A stretch of DNA of 64,000 bases from Balaenoptera acutorostrata. Lineage: Eukaryota > Chordata > Mammalia > Artiodactyla > Balaenopteridae. The DNA lies in the NCBI RefSeq assembly GCF_949987535.1, contig NC_080066.1:132598335-132662334 (forward strand), in the 5' to 3' direction. How positions within the stretch are numbered: the stretch's first letter is position 1; the number at the start of each line of letters is the position of its first letter. This document shows positions 32,885-44,332 of this stretch, piece by piece. Both the position numbers and the translations under genes were made by a program. The notes beneath the pieces are model-generated. The model ran no database searches and had not been told where the DNA came from. It was given only the letters and a program-made list of their open reading frames with translations.

Positions 32885-33450
32885 TCCCCTTTCTAATTGT
32901 TCTCCCACGCTCTACTGCACTTAACCCTCATAGCAGCCCTATGAGAAGAGCCTATTCTTTTTTCTTTTTAAAGTCTTAATCATGGCAACTTTAATTTATT
33001 TATTTATTTTTGGCTGTGTTGGGTCTTCGTTGCTGTGCACAGGCTTTCTCTAGTTGTGGCAAGTGGGGGCTACTCTTCATTGCAGTGCGTGGGCTTCTCA
33101 TTGCGGTGGCTTCTCTTCTTGCAGAGCACGGGCTCTAGGCACATGGGCTTCAGTAGTTGTGGCACGTGGGCTTCAGTAGTTGTGGTACTTGGACTCAGTA
33201 GTTGTGGCTCACGGGATCTAGAGCGCAGGCTCAGTAGTTGTGGCGCGCAGGCTTAGTTGCTCTGTGGCATGTGGGATCTTCCCAGACCAGGGCTCGACCC
33301 ATGTCCCCTGCATTGGCAGGTGGATTCTTAACCACTGCACCACCAGGGAAGTCCCTAGAAGGACCTATTCTTTATCCCCATTTTTCAGATGAAGAAACAG
33401 CTTAATGAAATCAGCAATTTGCTCAAAGATGCAGAGCCAAGTCTGCCTTC
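32885..33450 (-). mobile_element. MIR SINE split by a CHR SINE
   Basis: The left part ('ttaaccctcatagcagccct', 'atgagaagagcctattcttt') and the right part ('ctttatccccatttttcaga', 'tgaagaaacagcttaatg') form one continuous reverse-complement MIR when the SINE at 32961-33356 and one copy of its TSD are removed. Confidence 0.85.
32961..33356 (-). mobile_element. Older CHR-type SINE with repeated 'cagtagttgtgg' units
   Basis: Duplications agaagagcctattcttt (32944-32960) and agaaggacctattcttt (33357-33373) match at 15 of 17 bases. The body has four cagtagttgtgg repeats (33151-33242), against one in the young copies, which makes the element about 60-70 bp longer. Divergence of the body and of the TSDs indicates an older subfamily, like the copy at 3281. 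Confidence 0.92.
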
Positions 33451-33545
33451 AGAGCAATTAGGAATTGTTACTGAGCTCAGAAATGAGCAACAATAATAAT
33501 GCATGTGGGTTAAGAGGAGTCCTTGGGGACATTTTAAAAATTGCT

Positions 33546-33548
<3 letters not shown>

Positions 33549-33577
<29 letters not shown>
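33549..33577 (+). repeat. (GT)n microsatellite
   Basis: About 14 uninterrupted GT units. No retroelement tail is obvious next to it. Confidence 0.95.
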
Positions 33578-33578
<1 letters not shown>

Positions 33579-33749
33579 CACAGCACAACTCTAGGAAAAC
33601 ATTCCAAGCCACACCAAGGTCAGAAGATATGACTCTGTTCCTAGCTCTACAGCGGACCAGCTGTGACAGTGACTGAGTCACTGAAGATTGAAAGACTACA
33701 GACACTAGGAAAGAGTCTATTTGGCTCAAGATACTTTCCAGCAAAATGA

Positions 33750-34850
33750 TGAATATAACAGCTCTTGGTGCATTCCTGGTTGATTTTAAAACATCAGCCT
33801 AATCAAACCAACAATAGCTAAGCGAGAGGGAAAAAGAGTCTGAGATACTTACAGATGATGTAAGAAACATTTAATGACTATGTGGCAGAAAAATAGCTCA
33901 TATCAGGAAATTTTTAAGACACTGTTTGGAATACATGGTCCATTTCCATGTATGAGAGGTATGGATTCACTGTGACCTGAAAAAGCACAGGCACATTTTT
34001 AAAGCCATGTACCCAATTTTGTATATTTTCTATATTTTATCTTAAAGAAAGTCCCCACAAAATCCAATCAGTCTGTGCATGCCCCACATGGGAAGAAGAG
34101 CTAAAAGTGCAATAGCCCTGAGAAAGCTAACAAAATTAGCCCTGCTGAGCGACTGTGCCTTTACGTTCCAAATCTACTTAATTGTCTTCAGTCATGTTTA
34201 GAGTTAGGCTGGGTTGATGGGTTGGTTGGTGTGTTTATTAATTAAGCATAACACAAAAATGTGTTTTTAGAGGCTAATTTAGGAGATCATCAAAATGGAT
34301 TTCAATAGGACAAAAGTGATACTGTACTTTCATTTTAGCTATTAAAGCAATGAATTTGAATATGCTGTCAATCTCAGTTCATCCCCCAGGATTTTGTGAT
34401 TTGAATTGTATCTCACATAAAATAAATTCCATTCCTTTTTTTATTCTGTGACTTGGCAATAAATAATAGAGAAGACTTAAAAGAAACACTATTGCATTAT
34501 TAAAGTTATTCTAACCGAGGCCATTTTGCAAAGAATTTTTTAAATGTTAAGTAATGTTCACACCTAGTTATAAAGGCAATGGATACAGAGCATTCGCATT
34601 CTAATTGTTCCCAGAATGACGTGTACAACACTGAGCAGGACACACAAAAAATGACAAGAGAATATTCGCCTTGCCAGTCAGATTAGTAAAAATAGCACGT
34701 CCAAAGGGTCATCACATCCATCAAAATAATTAATTAATAACATTAAAGTTTATATTTCCTGAAAGCTTCTGCTGAAGTCAGAGAGTCATCAGAGCTTTAT
34801 TCCCAGAACACTGGAACAGGGAACTTTGTTTTCCTTCTGGCCAGGCTAAA
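33750..34850. promoter_or_regulatory. Repeat-poor AT-rich block, possible conserved regulatory DNA
   Basis: This is the longest stretch in the right half of the window without a recognisable repeat. It is rich in homeodomain-type and forkhead-type words, such as TGTTTATTAATTAAGC (34221-34236), ATTAATTAATAACATTAA and TTCATTTTAGC. No reading frame is credible. The call rests on repeat-poverty and motif content only; conservation cannot be judged from one sequence. Confidence 0.25.
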
Positions 34851-34981
34851 TTGGGGAGTTCTCAGGATCTTAGATTCATGGGTTGCTTTTGTGGGAGCTT
34901 AAGAAAGAGAAAAAAGAAAACATACCCTGTGCTCCCAGTACTTTTTCAATTTTTCTATTTCTTCTTAAAACCTGAGTGCTG

Positions 34982-35026
34982 TGTGCATGTGTGTGTGTGT
35001 GTGTGTGTGTGCACACGTGCGTGTGG
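34982..35026 (+). repeat. (GT)n microsatellite, interrupted
   Basis: About 14 GT units, then gcacacgtgcgtgtgg, which extends the alternating purine-pyrimidine tract. Such tracts can adopt Z-DNA (general knowledge). Confidence 0.9.
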
Positions 35027-35394
35027 TGGTTGTGGGGTGGGTGGGATGTTCTATTTGAAGCACAATTTTAATCCCAGATCTCGGTAAGAACTGCCTCATC
35101 TCCACCTAATCAAGATCTACATCACACTGCTTCCCTCCCTCCACTTCGCCACTCTGCAACAAACCCTCCCCCATGCACACCTCACACTGTCTGTGGTTTA
35201 TCTCTTCTGACCAAAAATGGATCCTAATGGGGGAGGAGGATGAAGAGAGAAAGATATATAAGAAATGCTACCACCATGACCATAACCACCAACCAACAGT
35301 TGATGCTCCTCATGGCCCACCCCCGATCCTGGGGAGAAAGGCACCCCCAGAGGTAGAGTTGGAGAACATTATCCCTTATTATTATAGATGCAAA
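35027..35394. other. Intergenic DNA, nothing recognised
   Basis: No gene or confident repeat. The frame at 35173-35403 is short and has no recognised domain. Confidence 0.3.
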
Positions 35395-36245
35395 AGCCCT
35401 TAAAAATATTAGCAAACAGAATTTAGCAACATATAAAAATAATCTACACCATGACCAAGTTGGGTTTCTTCCAGGGAAGCAAGCTAGTTCGACGTATGAA
35501 AAGCAATCAATTAACCATATTAAGAGGTTAAAGAAGAAGGAAAAAAATCACATGATGTTATCAGTTGATGCAGAAAAATTATTTGACAAATTCAAAAATC
35601 ATTTGCTCATTCATGATGTTAAGAAAAAACTCTTAGAAAAAATAGGAGTAGAGAACTTCCTCAACTTGATAAAGAGCATCTATAAAAAATCTACAGCTAA
35701 CATCATACTTAATAGCGAAAGACTGAGTGCTTTTTCCCTAAAATCAGGAACTAGGCCAGAATGCTCACTGTCATCACTCTTATTCAACATGATGCTAAAT
35801 TTCTACTTAGTGCATTAAGATAAGAAAAGGAAGTCAGATGTATACAGAACAAAGAAGAAATAAAACTGTTCCTATTTGCAGATGACATATGCAGAAAATC
35901 CCAAGGAACCTACAACAACAACAAAACCTCCTAGAATTAATAAGTGAGTTCAGCAAGGTTGTAGGATACAAGGTAAACATATAAAAATCAATTGTATTGC
36001 TATACACTAGGAATTAACACACAGACACCAGCATGTATAATCACAAAAAAAAAAAGAAGAAGAAGAAATACTTAGGTGTAAATCTAACAAAACATGTGTA
36101 AGACTTGTATGCTGAAAACTGCACAATGCTGATGAAAGAAGTCAAGGAAATTCAAATAAACAAAGAGAAATACTGTGTTCATGGATAGGAAGAGTCACTA
36201 TAGTAAAGACGTCAATTCTCCCAAATTAATGTTTAATAAAATTTC
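35395..36245 (+). mobile_element. Old L1, piece 1 of 3 (ORF2 reverse transcriptase part)
   Basis: Starts in ORF2 ('aaaaatattagcaaacagaatttagc'), runs through the reverse transcriptase region (frame 35552-35818: MMLSVDAEKLFDKFKNHLLI... then TANIILNSERLSAFSLKSGT) and stops at 'aaattaatgtttaataaaatttc'. The FADD-type region is frameshifted ('ttgcagatgacatatgcag'). It is clearly more diverged than the L1s inserted into it. Pieces 2 and 3 are at 41663-41891 and 49386-50157. Confidence 0.9.
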
Positions 36246-36535
36246 TTTTTTTTTTTAATTTTTAAGAACATTTTATTATAGAAAACAATAAAAACAATAA
36301 AATATAAACAAAAATAGCAGTATAATGAACTCTTCTGTATCCATTATCCAGGTTCAACTCATAGTTAATCTTTTTTTTTTTATTTCTGAGATATACATTT
36401 TAAAGTAATAACTAGAATTATGACTTATAACATTATACCAGAACATATAAGATTTTTAGAAATTTCATGTAATGTCTGAAACATTTATATTAACATATTT
36501 CCATACAAATAACCCAATGAAAGTTTAGTATTAGT
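36246..36535 (-). mobile_element. Probable L1 3'-transduced flank with its own poly(A)
   Basis: Read on the minus strand, this segment follows the L1 3' end and its A-rich stub, and ends with an AATAAA signal (36272-36277), about 16 nt later, an A-run (36246-36256). It lies between the L1 and the left TSD, and the matching right TSD (41663-41675) directly abuts the L1 5' side. The content resembles the old L1M-type repeat at 5600-7100. See the finding on 3' transduction. Confidence 0.6.
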
Positions 36536-36747
36536 TGTTTTGTTTGTTTCTTTGTATTTATACTGCAGGTTCTTGTTAGTCATCAATTTTATACACATCA
36601 GTGTATACATGTCAATCCCAATCGCCCAATTCAGCACACCACCATCCCCACCCCACCGCAGTTTTCCCCCCTTGGTGTCCATATATCTGTTCTCTACATC
36701 TGTGTCTCAAATTGTGCCCTGCAAACTGGCTCATCTGTACCATTTTT

Positions 36748-39700
36748 CTAGGTTCCACATACATGCGTTAATATACGATATTTGTTTTTCTCTTTCTGAC
36801 TTACTTCACTCTGTATGACAGTCTCTAGATCTATCCACGTCTCAGGAAATGACCCAATTTCGTTCCTTGTTATGGTTGAGTAATATTCCATTGTATATAT
36901 GTACCACATCTTCTTTAACAATTCGTCTGTCGATGGGCATTTAGGTTGATTCCATGACCTGGCTATTGTAAATAGTGCTGCAATGAACATTCAGGTGCAT
37001 GTGTTTTTTTGAATTATGGTTTTCTCTGGGTATACGCCCAGTAGTGGGATTGCTGGATCATATGGTAATTCTATTTTCAGTTTCTTAAGGAAACTCCATA
37101 CTGTTCTCCATAGTGGCTGTATCAATTTACATTCCCACCAACAGTGCAAGAGGGTTCCCTTTTCTCCACACCCTCTCCAGCATTTGTTGTTTGTAGATTT
37201 TCTGATGATGCCCATTCTAATTGGTGTGAGGTGATACCTCATTGTAGTTTTGATTTGCATTTCTCTAATAATTAGTGATGTTGAGCAGATTTTCATGTGC
37301 TTCTTGGCCATCTGTATGTATTCTTTGGAGAAATGTCTATTTAGGTCTTCTGCCCATTTTTGCATTGGGTGGTTTGTTTCTTTAATATTGAGCTGAATGA
37401 GCTGTTTATATATTTTGGAGATAAATCCTTTGTCAGTTGACACGTTTCCAAATATATTCTCCCATTCTGAGGGTTGTCTTTTTGTCTTGTTTATGGTTTC
37501 CTTTGCTGTGCAAAAGCTTTGAAGTTTCATTAGGTCCCATTTCTTTATTTTTGTTTTTATTTCCATTACTCTAGGAGGTGGATCAAAAAAGATCTTGCTG
37601 TGATTTATGTCAAAGAGTGTTCTGCCTATGTTTTCCTCTAAGAGTTTTATAGTGTCTGGTCTTACATTTAGGTCTTGAATCCATTTTGAGTTTATTTTTG
37701 TGTATGGTGTTAGGGAGTGTTCTAATTTCATTTTTTAACATGTAGCAGTCCAGTTTTCCCAGCACCACTTATTGAAGAGACTGTCTTTTCTCCATTGTAT
37801 ATCTTTGCCTCCTTTGTCATAGATTAGTTGACCATAGGTGCGTGGGTTTATCTCTGGGATTTCTATCTTGTTCCATTGATCTATGTTTCTGTTTTTGTGC
37901 CAGTACCATACTGTCTTGATTACTGTAGCTTTGTAGTATAGTCTGAAGTCAGGGAGTCTGATTCCTCCAGCTCCGTTTTTTTCCCTCAAGACTGCTTTGG
38001 CTATTCGGGGTCTTTTGTGTCTCCACACAAATTTTAAGATGATTTGTTCTAGTTCCATAAAAAATGCCATTGGTAATTTGATAGGGATTGCATTGAATCT
38101 GTAGATTGCTTTGGGTAGTATAGTCATTTTCACAATATTGATTCTTCCAACCCAAGAACATGGTATATCTCTCCACCTGTTGGTATCTTTAATTTCTTTC
38201 ATCAGTGTCTTATAGTTTTCTGCATACAGGTCTTTTGTCTCCCTAGGTAGGTTTATTCCTAGGTATTTTATTCTTTTTGTTGCAATGGTAAGTGGGAGTG
38301 TTTCCATAATTCCTCTTTCAGATTTTTCATCACTGGTGTATAGGAATGCAAGAGATTTCTGTGCATTAATTTTCTATCCTGCAACATTACCAAATTCATT
38401 GATTAGCTCTAGTAGTTTTCTGGTGGCAGTTTTAGGATTCTCTATGTATAGTATCATGTCATTTGCAAACAGTGACAGTTTTACTTCTTCTTTTCCAATT
38501 TGTATTCCTTTTATTTCTTTTTCTTCTCTGATTGTCGTGACTAGGACTTCCAAAACTATGTTGAACAATAGTGGTGAGAGTGGACATCCTTGTCTCATTC
38601 CTGATCTTAGAGGAAATGCTTCCAGTTTTTCACCATTGAGAATGATGTTCACTGTGGGTTTGTTGTATATGGCCTTTATTATGTTGAGGAAAGTTCCCTC
38701 CATGCCCACTTTCTGGAGAGTTTTATCATAAATGGGTGTTGAATTTTGTCAAAAGCTTTTTCTCCATCTATTGAGATGATCATATGGTTTTTATTCTTCA
38801 ATTTGTTAATATGGTGTATCACATTGATTGATTTACTTATATTGAAGAATGCTTGCATTCCTGGGATAAACACCACTTGGTCATGGTGTATGATCCTTTT
38901 AATGTGCTGTTGGATTCTATTTGCTAGTATTTTGTTGAGGATTTTTGCATCTATGTTTATCAGATATTGGCCTGTAGTTTTCTTTTTTTGTGACATCTTT
39001 GTCTGGTTTTGGTATCAGGGTGATGGTGGCCTCATAGAATGAGTTTGGGAGTGTTCCTTCCTCGGCAATTTTTTGGAAGAGTTTGAGAAGGATGGGTGTT
39101 AGCTCTTCTCTAAATGTTTGATAGAATTCACCTGTGAAGCCATCTGGTCCTGGACTTTTGTTTGTTGGAAGATTTTTAATCACAGTTTCAATTTCATTAC
39201 TTGTGATTGGTCTGTTCATATTTTCTGTTTCTTCCTGATTCAGTCTTGGAAGGTTATACCTTTCTAAGAATTTGTCCAATTCTTCCAGGTTGTCCATTTT
39301 ATTGGCATAGAGTTGCTTGTAGTAGTCTCTTAGGATGTTTTGTATTTCTGCGGTGTCTGTTGTAACTTCTCCTTTTTCATTTCTAATTTTATTGATTTGA
39401 GTCCTCTCCCTCTTTTTCTTGATGAGTCTGGCTAATGGCTTATCAATTTTGTTTATCTTCTCAAAGAACCAGCTTTTAGTTTTATTGATCTTTGCTATTG
39501 TTTTCTTTGTTTCTATTTCATTTATTTCTGCTCTGATCTTTATGACTTCTTTCCTTCTGCTAACTTTGGGTTTTGTTTGTTCTTCTTTCTCTAGTTCCTT
39601 TAGGTGTAAGGTTAGATTGCTTACTTGAGATTTTTCTTGTTTCTTTAGGTAGGCTTATATAGCTATAAACTTCCCTCTTAGAACTGCTTTTGCTGCATCC

Positions 39701-40560
39701 CATAGGTTTTGGATCGTCGTGTGTTCATTGTCATTTGTGTCTAGGTATTTTTTGATTTCCTCTTTGATTTCTTCAGTGATCTCTTGGTTATTTAGTAACG
39801 TATTGTTTAGCCTCCATGTATTTGTGTTTTTTATGTTTTTTTCCCTGTAATTGATTTCTAATCTCATAGCGTTGTGGTCAGAAAAGATGCTTGATATGAT
39901 TTCAATTTTCTTAAATTTACTGAGGCTTGATTTGCAACCCAAGATGTGATCTATCCTGGAGAATGTTCTGTGGACACTTGAGAAGAAAGTGTAATCTGCT
40001 GTTTTTGGATGGAATGTCCTATAAATATCAATTAAATCTATCTGGTCTATTGTGTCATTTAAAGCTTCTGTTTCCTTATTTATTTTCATTTTGGATGATC
40101 TGTCCATTGGTGTAAGTGAGGTGTTAAAGTCCCCCACTATTATTGTGTTACTGTCGCTTTCCTCTTTTATAGCTGTTAGCAGTTGCTTTATGTATTGAGG
40201 TGCTTCTATGTTGGGTGCATATATATTTATAATTGTTATATCTTCTTCTTGGATTGATCCCTTGATTATTATGTAGTGTCCTTCCTTGTCTCTTGTAACA
40301 TTCTTTATTTTAAAGTCTATTTTATCTGATATGATTATAGCTACTCCAGCTTTCTTTTGATTTCCATTTGCATGGAATATCGTTTTCCATCCCCTCACTT
40401 TCAGTCTGTATGTGTCCCTAGGTCTGAAGTGGGTCTCTTGTAGAGAGCATATAAATGGGTCTTGTCTTTGTATCCATTCAGCAAGCCTGTGTCCTTTGGT
40501 TGGAGCATTTAATCCATTCCCGTTTAAGGTAATTATTGATATGTATGTTCCTATGACCAT
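36748..40560 (-). pseudogene. L1 ORF2 (endonuclease-reverse transcriptase), broken
   Basis: It begins [20 protein letters not shown] at 40560, the start of the AP-like endonuclease domain. A 301-codon frame covers it: the 'LQETHF', '[13 protein letters not shown]', and near its end 'SRIDHILG' with '[10 protein letters not shown]' motifs are all visible, so the endonuclease looks complete. Downstream frames carry the reverse transcriptase: [15 protein letters not shown] (about 39170), [11 protein letters not shown] and [10 protein letters not shown] (about 38450), in which FADD is changed to FAND. They continue to the C-terminal Cys block ([19 protein letters not shown]) near 37160. At least six frame breaks. 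Total span 3813 bp, about normal length. Confidence 0.93.
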
Positions 40561-40618
40561 TTTCTTAATTGTTTTGGGTTTGTTTTTGTAGGTCCTTTTC
40601 TTCTCTTGTGTTTCCCAC

Positions 40619-41524
40619 TTAGAGAAGTTCCTTTAGCATTTGTTGTAGAGCTGGTTTGGTGGTGCTGAATTCTCTTAGCTTTTGCTTGTCTGGAAAGCTT
40701 TTGATTTCTCCATCGAATCTGAATGAGATCCTTGCCGGGTAGAGTAATCTTGGTTGTAGCTTCTTCCCTTTCATCACTTTAAGTATATCATGCCACCCCC
40801 TTCTGGCTTGTAGAGTTTCTGCTGAGAAATCAGCTGTTAACCTTATGGGAGTTCCCTTCTATGTTATTTGTCATTTTTTCCCTTGCTGCTTTCAATAATT
40901 TTTCTTTGTCTTTAATTTTTGCCAATTTGATTACTATGTGTCTCGGCGTGGTTCTCCTTGGGTTTATCCTGTATGGGACTCTCTGCACTTCCTGGACTTG
41001 GGTGGCTCTTTCCTTTCCCATGTTAGGGAAGTTTTCGATTATAATCCTTCAAATATTTTCTCTGGTCCTTTCTCTCTCTCTTCTCCTTCTGGGACCCCTA
41101 TAATGCAAATGTTGTTGCGTTTAATGTTGTCCCAGAGGTCTCTTAGGCTGTCTTCATTTCTTTTCATTCTTTTTTCTTTAGTCTGTTCCACAGCAGTGAG
41201 TTCCACCATTCTGTCTTCCAGGTCACTTATCCGTTCTTCTGCCTCAGTTATTCTGCTATTGATTCCTTCTAGTGTAGTTTTCATTTCAGTTATTGTATTG
41301 TTCATCTCTGTTTGTTTGTTCTTTAATTCTTCTAGGTCTTTGTTAAACATTTCTTGCATCTTCTCGATCTTTGCCTCCATTCTTATTCCGAGGTCCTGGA
41401 TCATCTTCACTATCATTATTCTGAATTCTTTTTCTGGAAGGTTGCCTATCTCCACTTCATTTAGTTGTTTTTCTGGGGTTTTATCTTGTTCCTTCATCTG
41501 GTATGTAGCCCTCTGCCTTTTCAT
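40619..41524 (-). pseudogene. L1 ORF1 (RNA-binding protein p40-like), frameshifted
   Basis: The start is MKRQRATYQMKEQDKTPEKQ at 41524, then a coiled-coil-type region rich in Glu/Lys heptads (MEAKIEKMQEMFNKDLEELK), then the RRM-like start 'CIIGVPEGEE' near 41060. A frameshift near 41030 ends the 161-codon frame. The C-terminal domain resumes in another frame (40830-41021) with 'QRVPYRINPRRTTPRHIVIK'. The ancestral stop is TAA at 40619-40621. ORF1p binds L1 RNA and forms trimers; that is family knowledge. Two pieces of one protein, so inactive. Confidence 0.93.
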
Positions 41525-41662
41525 CTTGTCTATCTTTCTGTGAATGTGGTTTTTGTTCCACAGGCTGCAGGATTATAGTTTTCCTTGCTTCTGCTGTGTG
41601 CCCTCTGGTGGTTGAGGCTATCTAAGAGGCTTGATGGGAGGCTCTGGTGGTGGGTAGAGCTC

Positions 41663-41891
41663 TTAATCAAATCTCTATCAAAAATCTCAAAGAGAGTTTT
41701 GTAGATATAGGCAAGATTATCTTAACATGTATATGGTAAGGAAAATCACTAGAATAACTAAAGCAACTTTGAAAAAGAAGAATAAAGTGAGAGGAATCAG
41801 TCTATCCGATTTCAAGTCTTACTGTATAGCTACAATGGTCAAGACTGTGTGGTACTGAAGGATAAAAAACATAGATCAATAGAACAGAGTA
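41663..41891 (+). mobile_element. Old L1, piece 2 of 3
   Basis: About 230 bp of ORF2 ('tttgtagatataggcaagat', 'ggaatcagtctatccgattt', 'actgtatagctacaatggtc') continue exactly from piece 1. Sequence ends 'aatagaacagagta', where L1-A is inserted. Confidence 0.9.
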
Positions 41892-43269
41892 CAGGAGAAC
41901 CTTCAAGATACCAGAGAAGTAAGACCTGGAGGTCACCTTATCACCACAGATACATAAAAAATACATCTACATGTGGAACAACTCCTACAGAACACCTACT
42001 GAATGCTGGCAGAAGACCTCAGACTTCCCAAAAGGCAAGAAAATCTCCATGTAACTGGGTGGGGCAAAAGAAAAAAGAAAAAAAAGAAGAGATAAAGGAA
42101 TCGGGATGGGACCTGTGCCTTTGGGAGGGAGCTGAGAAGGAGGAAAAGTTTCTGCACATTAGGAAGCCCCTTCACTGGGGAGGATGGGGGCAGAGTTTCA
42201 GAGCCTCAGAGGAGAGCGCAGCAACAGGGGTGCAGAAGGCAAAGTGGAGAGATTCCCACACAGAGGATCGGTGCCAGCCAGCACTCCCCAGCCTGAGATG
42301 CTTGTCTGCCCGCTGGGGTGGGTGGGGACTGGATGCTGAGGCTCGGGCTTCAGAGGTCAGACCCCAGGGAGAAGACTGGGTTTGGCTGCATGAAGACAGC
42401 CTGAAGGGGCTAGTGCACCACAGCTGAGGGAGTCTGGGAAGAAGCCTGGGCCTGCCAGAGAGGCAAGGGACCATTGTTGGGGGGTGTGCAAGGAGAGGGG
42501 TGGGCCCACCATAAGAGCTTCTTTCTCTGTGCACTCATAGATGGCAGGGCACCACCTACATGAGCTCCAGGGGTAGGCACAAGCCACGGCGGCTATCTCG
42601 GTCCCCAGAGGCAGGTCCTCTACCGCTGCCATCGCTGCCACCAAGTGTCCTGTGAGCAAGTGCAAGTCACTGCCCACACCTTCCTGGGAGCCTGTGCAGC
42701 CTGCCACTGCCGAGGGTTCTGTGATCCGAGGCCAACTTCCCCAGAAGATCGCACAGCGCGCCTCAGGCTGTTGCAACTTCTTGCTAGCTTCTGCTGCCGC
42801 AGGCACTCCCCGCACCTCCCAACTGTGACTGCTGTATCCCTCCATCTCCCTGGCCTGAGTGAGTAAGTGAGCCCTAATCAGCTGCTGCTTTCACCCCCTC
42901 TTGCCTGGGCAAGGAACAGACTCCTGAGAGTGGCCCACATGCAGAGGCTGGGCCAAAACCAAAGCTGAACCCCAGGGGCAGTGCAAGCAAAGAAGAAGAA
43001 GGGAAATCTCTCCTTGTAGCTGTAGGAGCAGCGGATTAAATCCCCGCAATCGGCTTGGTAACCCTGCATCAGTGGAATATCTGAACAGACAACAAGTGTT
43101 CCCACAATTGAGACTGTGGACTTTGGGGTCAAATAAGACCAGATCAGAATCTGAGCTAGCCCCACAGTACCAACAGCAGGTCCAGAGACCTACCTAGAAG
43201 TACTGAGGACGTCCTGGGTAGGCAGGGATTGGTTCACTGTGGGGGCAAGAACACTGACAGCTGAGACTG

Positions 43270-43840
43270 CAGGAAAATATTATTATCATTACTATTTTTT
43301 TGTTTTGTTTTATTTTGTTTTGTTGTTCTTTTTATATAATTCTTTTAATTTTTATTTACTTTTTCTTTTTTATGCTTTTATTTTTAATATTTTTTTTATA
43401 CTTCTACTTTTTCATGAGATTGTGTTTTTTCTTATTTTAGTTTTTTTCCTTTGTTTTAATCTTTTTTAACTGTATTTTATATTTTCTATTTTTACTTTAC
43501 TTTTTTGTTGTTTTGTGTTTTTCCTTTTGTTTTCTTCTTTCTTTTGTTTTTATCTCTTTTTTGGTCATTTCTGTGTGTTTGTTTTATGCTTTCTTTGCCT
43601 CTTTCTTAGTTTGCACTCTGCTTTTGATTTGTTTTTGATTTTTTGTTTTTGTGACTTTAGTTTTTAGTGTTTGTTTTCCTTTTGGGGTTTGTTTATTTGT
43701 TTGGTTGCTCTCTTTTTTGTTTTCTCGTGTGTGTGTGTATTTCTTTGTGTGTTTTTGTAGTTTGGTTTGCTTTTACCATTTGACTTGGGGTTTTGTTTGT
43801 CTGTTTGTTTCCTTTTTTTTTTTTTTTCCTTTTCTTCCGC
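43270..43840 (+). repeat. T-rich polypyrimidine-like tract in the L1-A 5'UTR
   Basis: About 570 bp of TTTTG, TTTTC and TTTAT units sit between 'gactgcaggaaaatattatt' and 'cttccgcactgtgcagc'. The equivalent position in L1-B (about 52930-53060) is only about 130 bp, so the tract has expanded or been shortened between copies. Long T-rich frames here (43239-43911) are artefacts. Confidence 0.85.
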
Positions 43841-44332
43841 ACTGTGCAGCTTGCAGGGTCTTGGTGCTCTGGCCAGAGGTCGGGCCTGAGCCTCTGAGGG
43901 GGGAGACCTGAGTCCAGGATGTTGGACCGCCAGAGAACTACCAGCTCTAGGGAATATTAATCAACAAGAGCTCTCCCAGAGGTCTCTGTCTCAACACCAA
44001 GACCTGGCTCCACCCAATGGCCAGCAAGCTCCAGTGTTGGACCCCTCACATTAGCAAGACAGGAACACAACCCCACCCATTAGCAGACAGGCTGCCTTAA
44101 GTCATACTAAGCTCACAGACACCCCAAAACACACCACCAGCTGTGAACCTGCCCATCAGAGGGGCAAGATCCAGGGCCAACCACCAGAACGCAGGCACCT
44201 GTCCTCTCCACCAGGAAGCCTGCACAAGCCACTGGACCACCCTCAACCACTGGCGGCAGACACCAAAAACAATGGGAACTATGACCCTGCAGCCTGTGGA
44301 GAGGAGACACCTAACACAGTATGTTAAACAAA

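Larger units (their letters stand above)
36536..41662 (-). mobile_element. Near-full-length L1 on the minus strand
   Basis: About 5.1 kb, lacking most of the 5'UTR: only about 140 bp precede the ORF1 start at 41524. It contains ORF1, ORF2 and a 3'UTR whose reverse complement carries 'ttcttgttagtcatcaattt' and 'tgtcaatcccaatcgcccaa'. TSDs are ttaataaaatttc (36233-36245) and ttaatcaaatctc (41663-41675), 11 of 13 identical, and the host is the old L1. Both ORFs are broken by several indels and stops, so it is inactive. The 3'UTR differs from those of the two plus-strand full-length copies. Confidence 0.95.

Noticed and set aside
42172..42845. GC-rich frames near 42.2-42.8 kb and 51.45-52.3 kb that might suggest CpG-island genes
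   Set aside because: They are the G/C-rich part of the L1 5'UTR, present in both L1-A and L1-B.
43239..43911. Phe/Leu/Val-rich 'membrane protein' frames
   Set aside because: Artefact of the T-rich tract in an L1 5'UTR.
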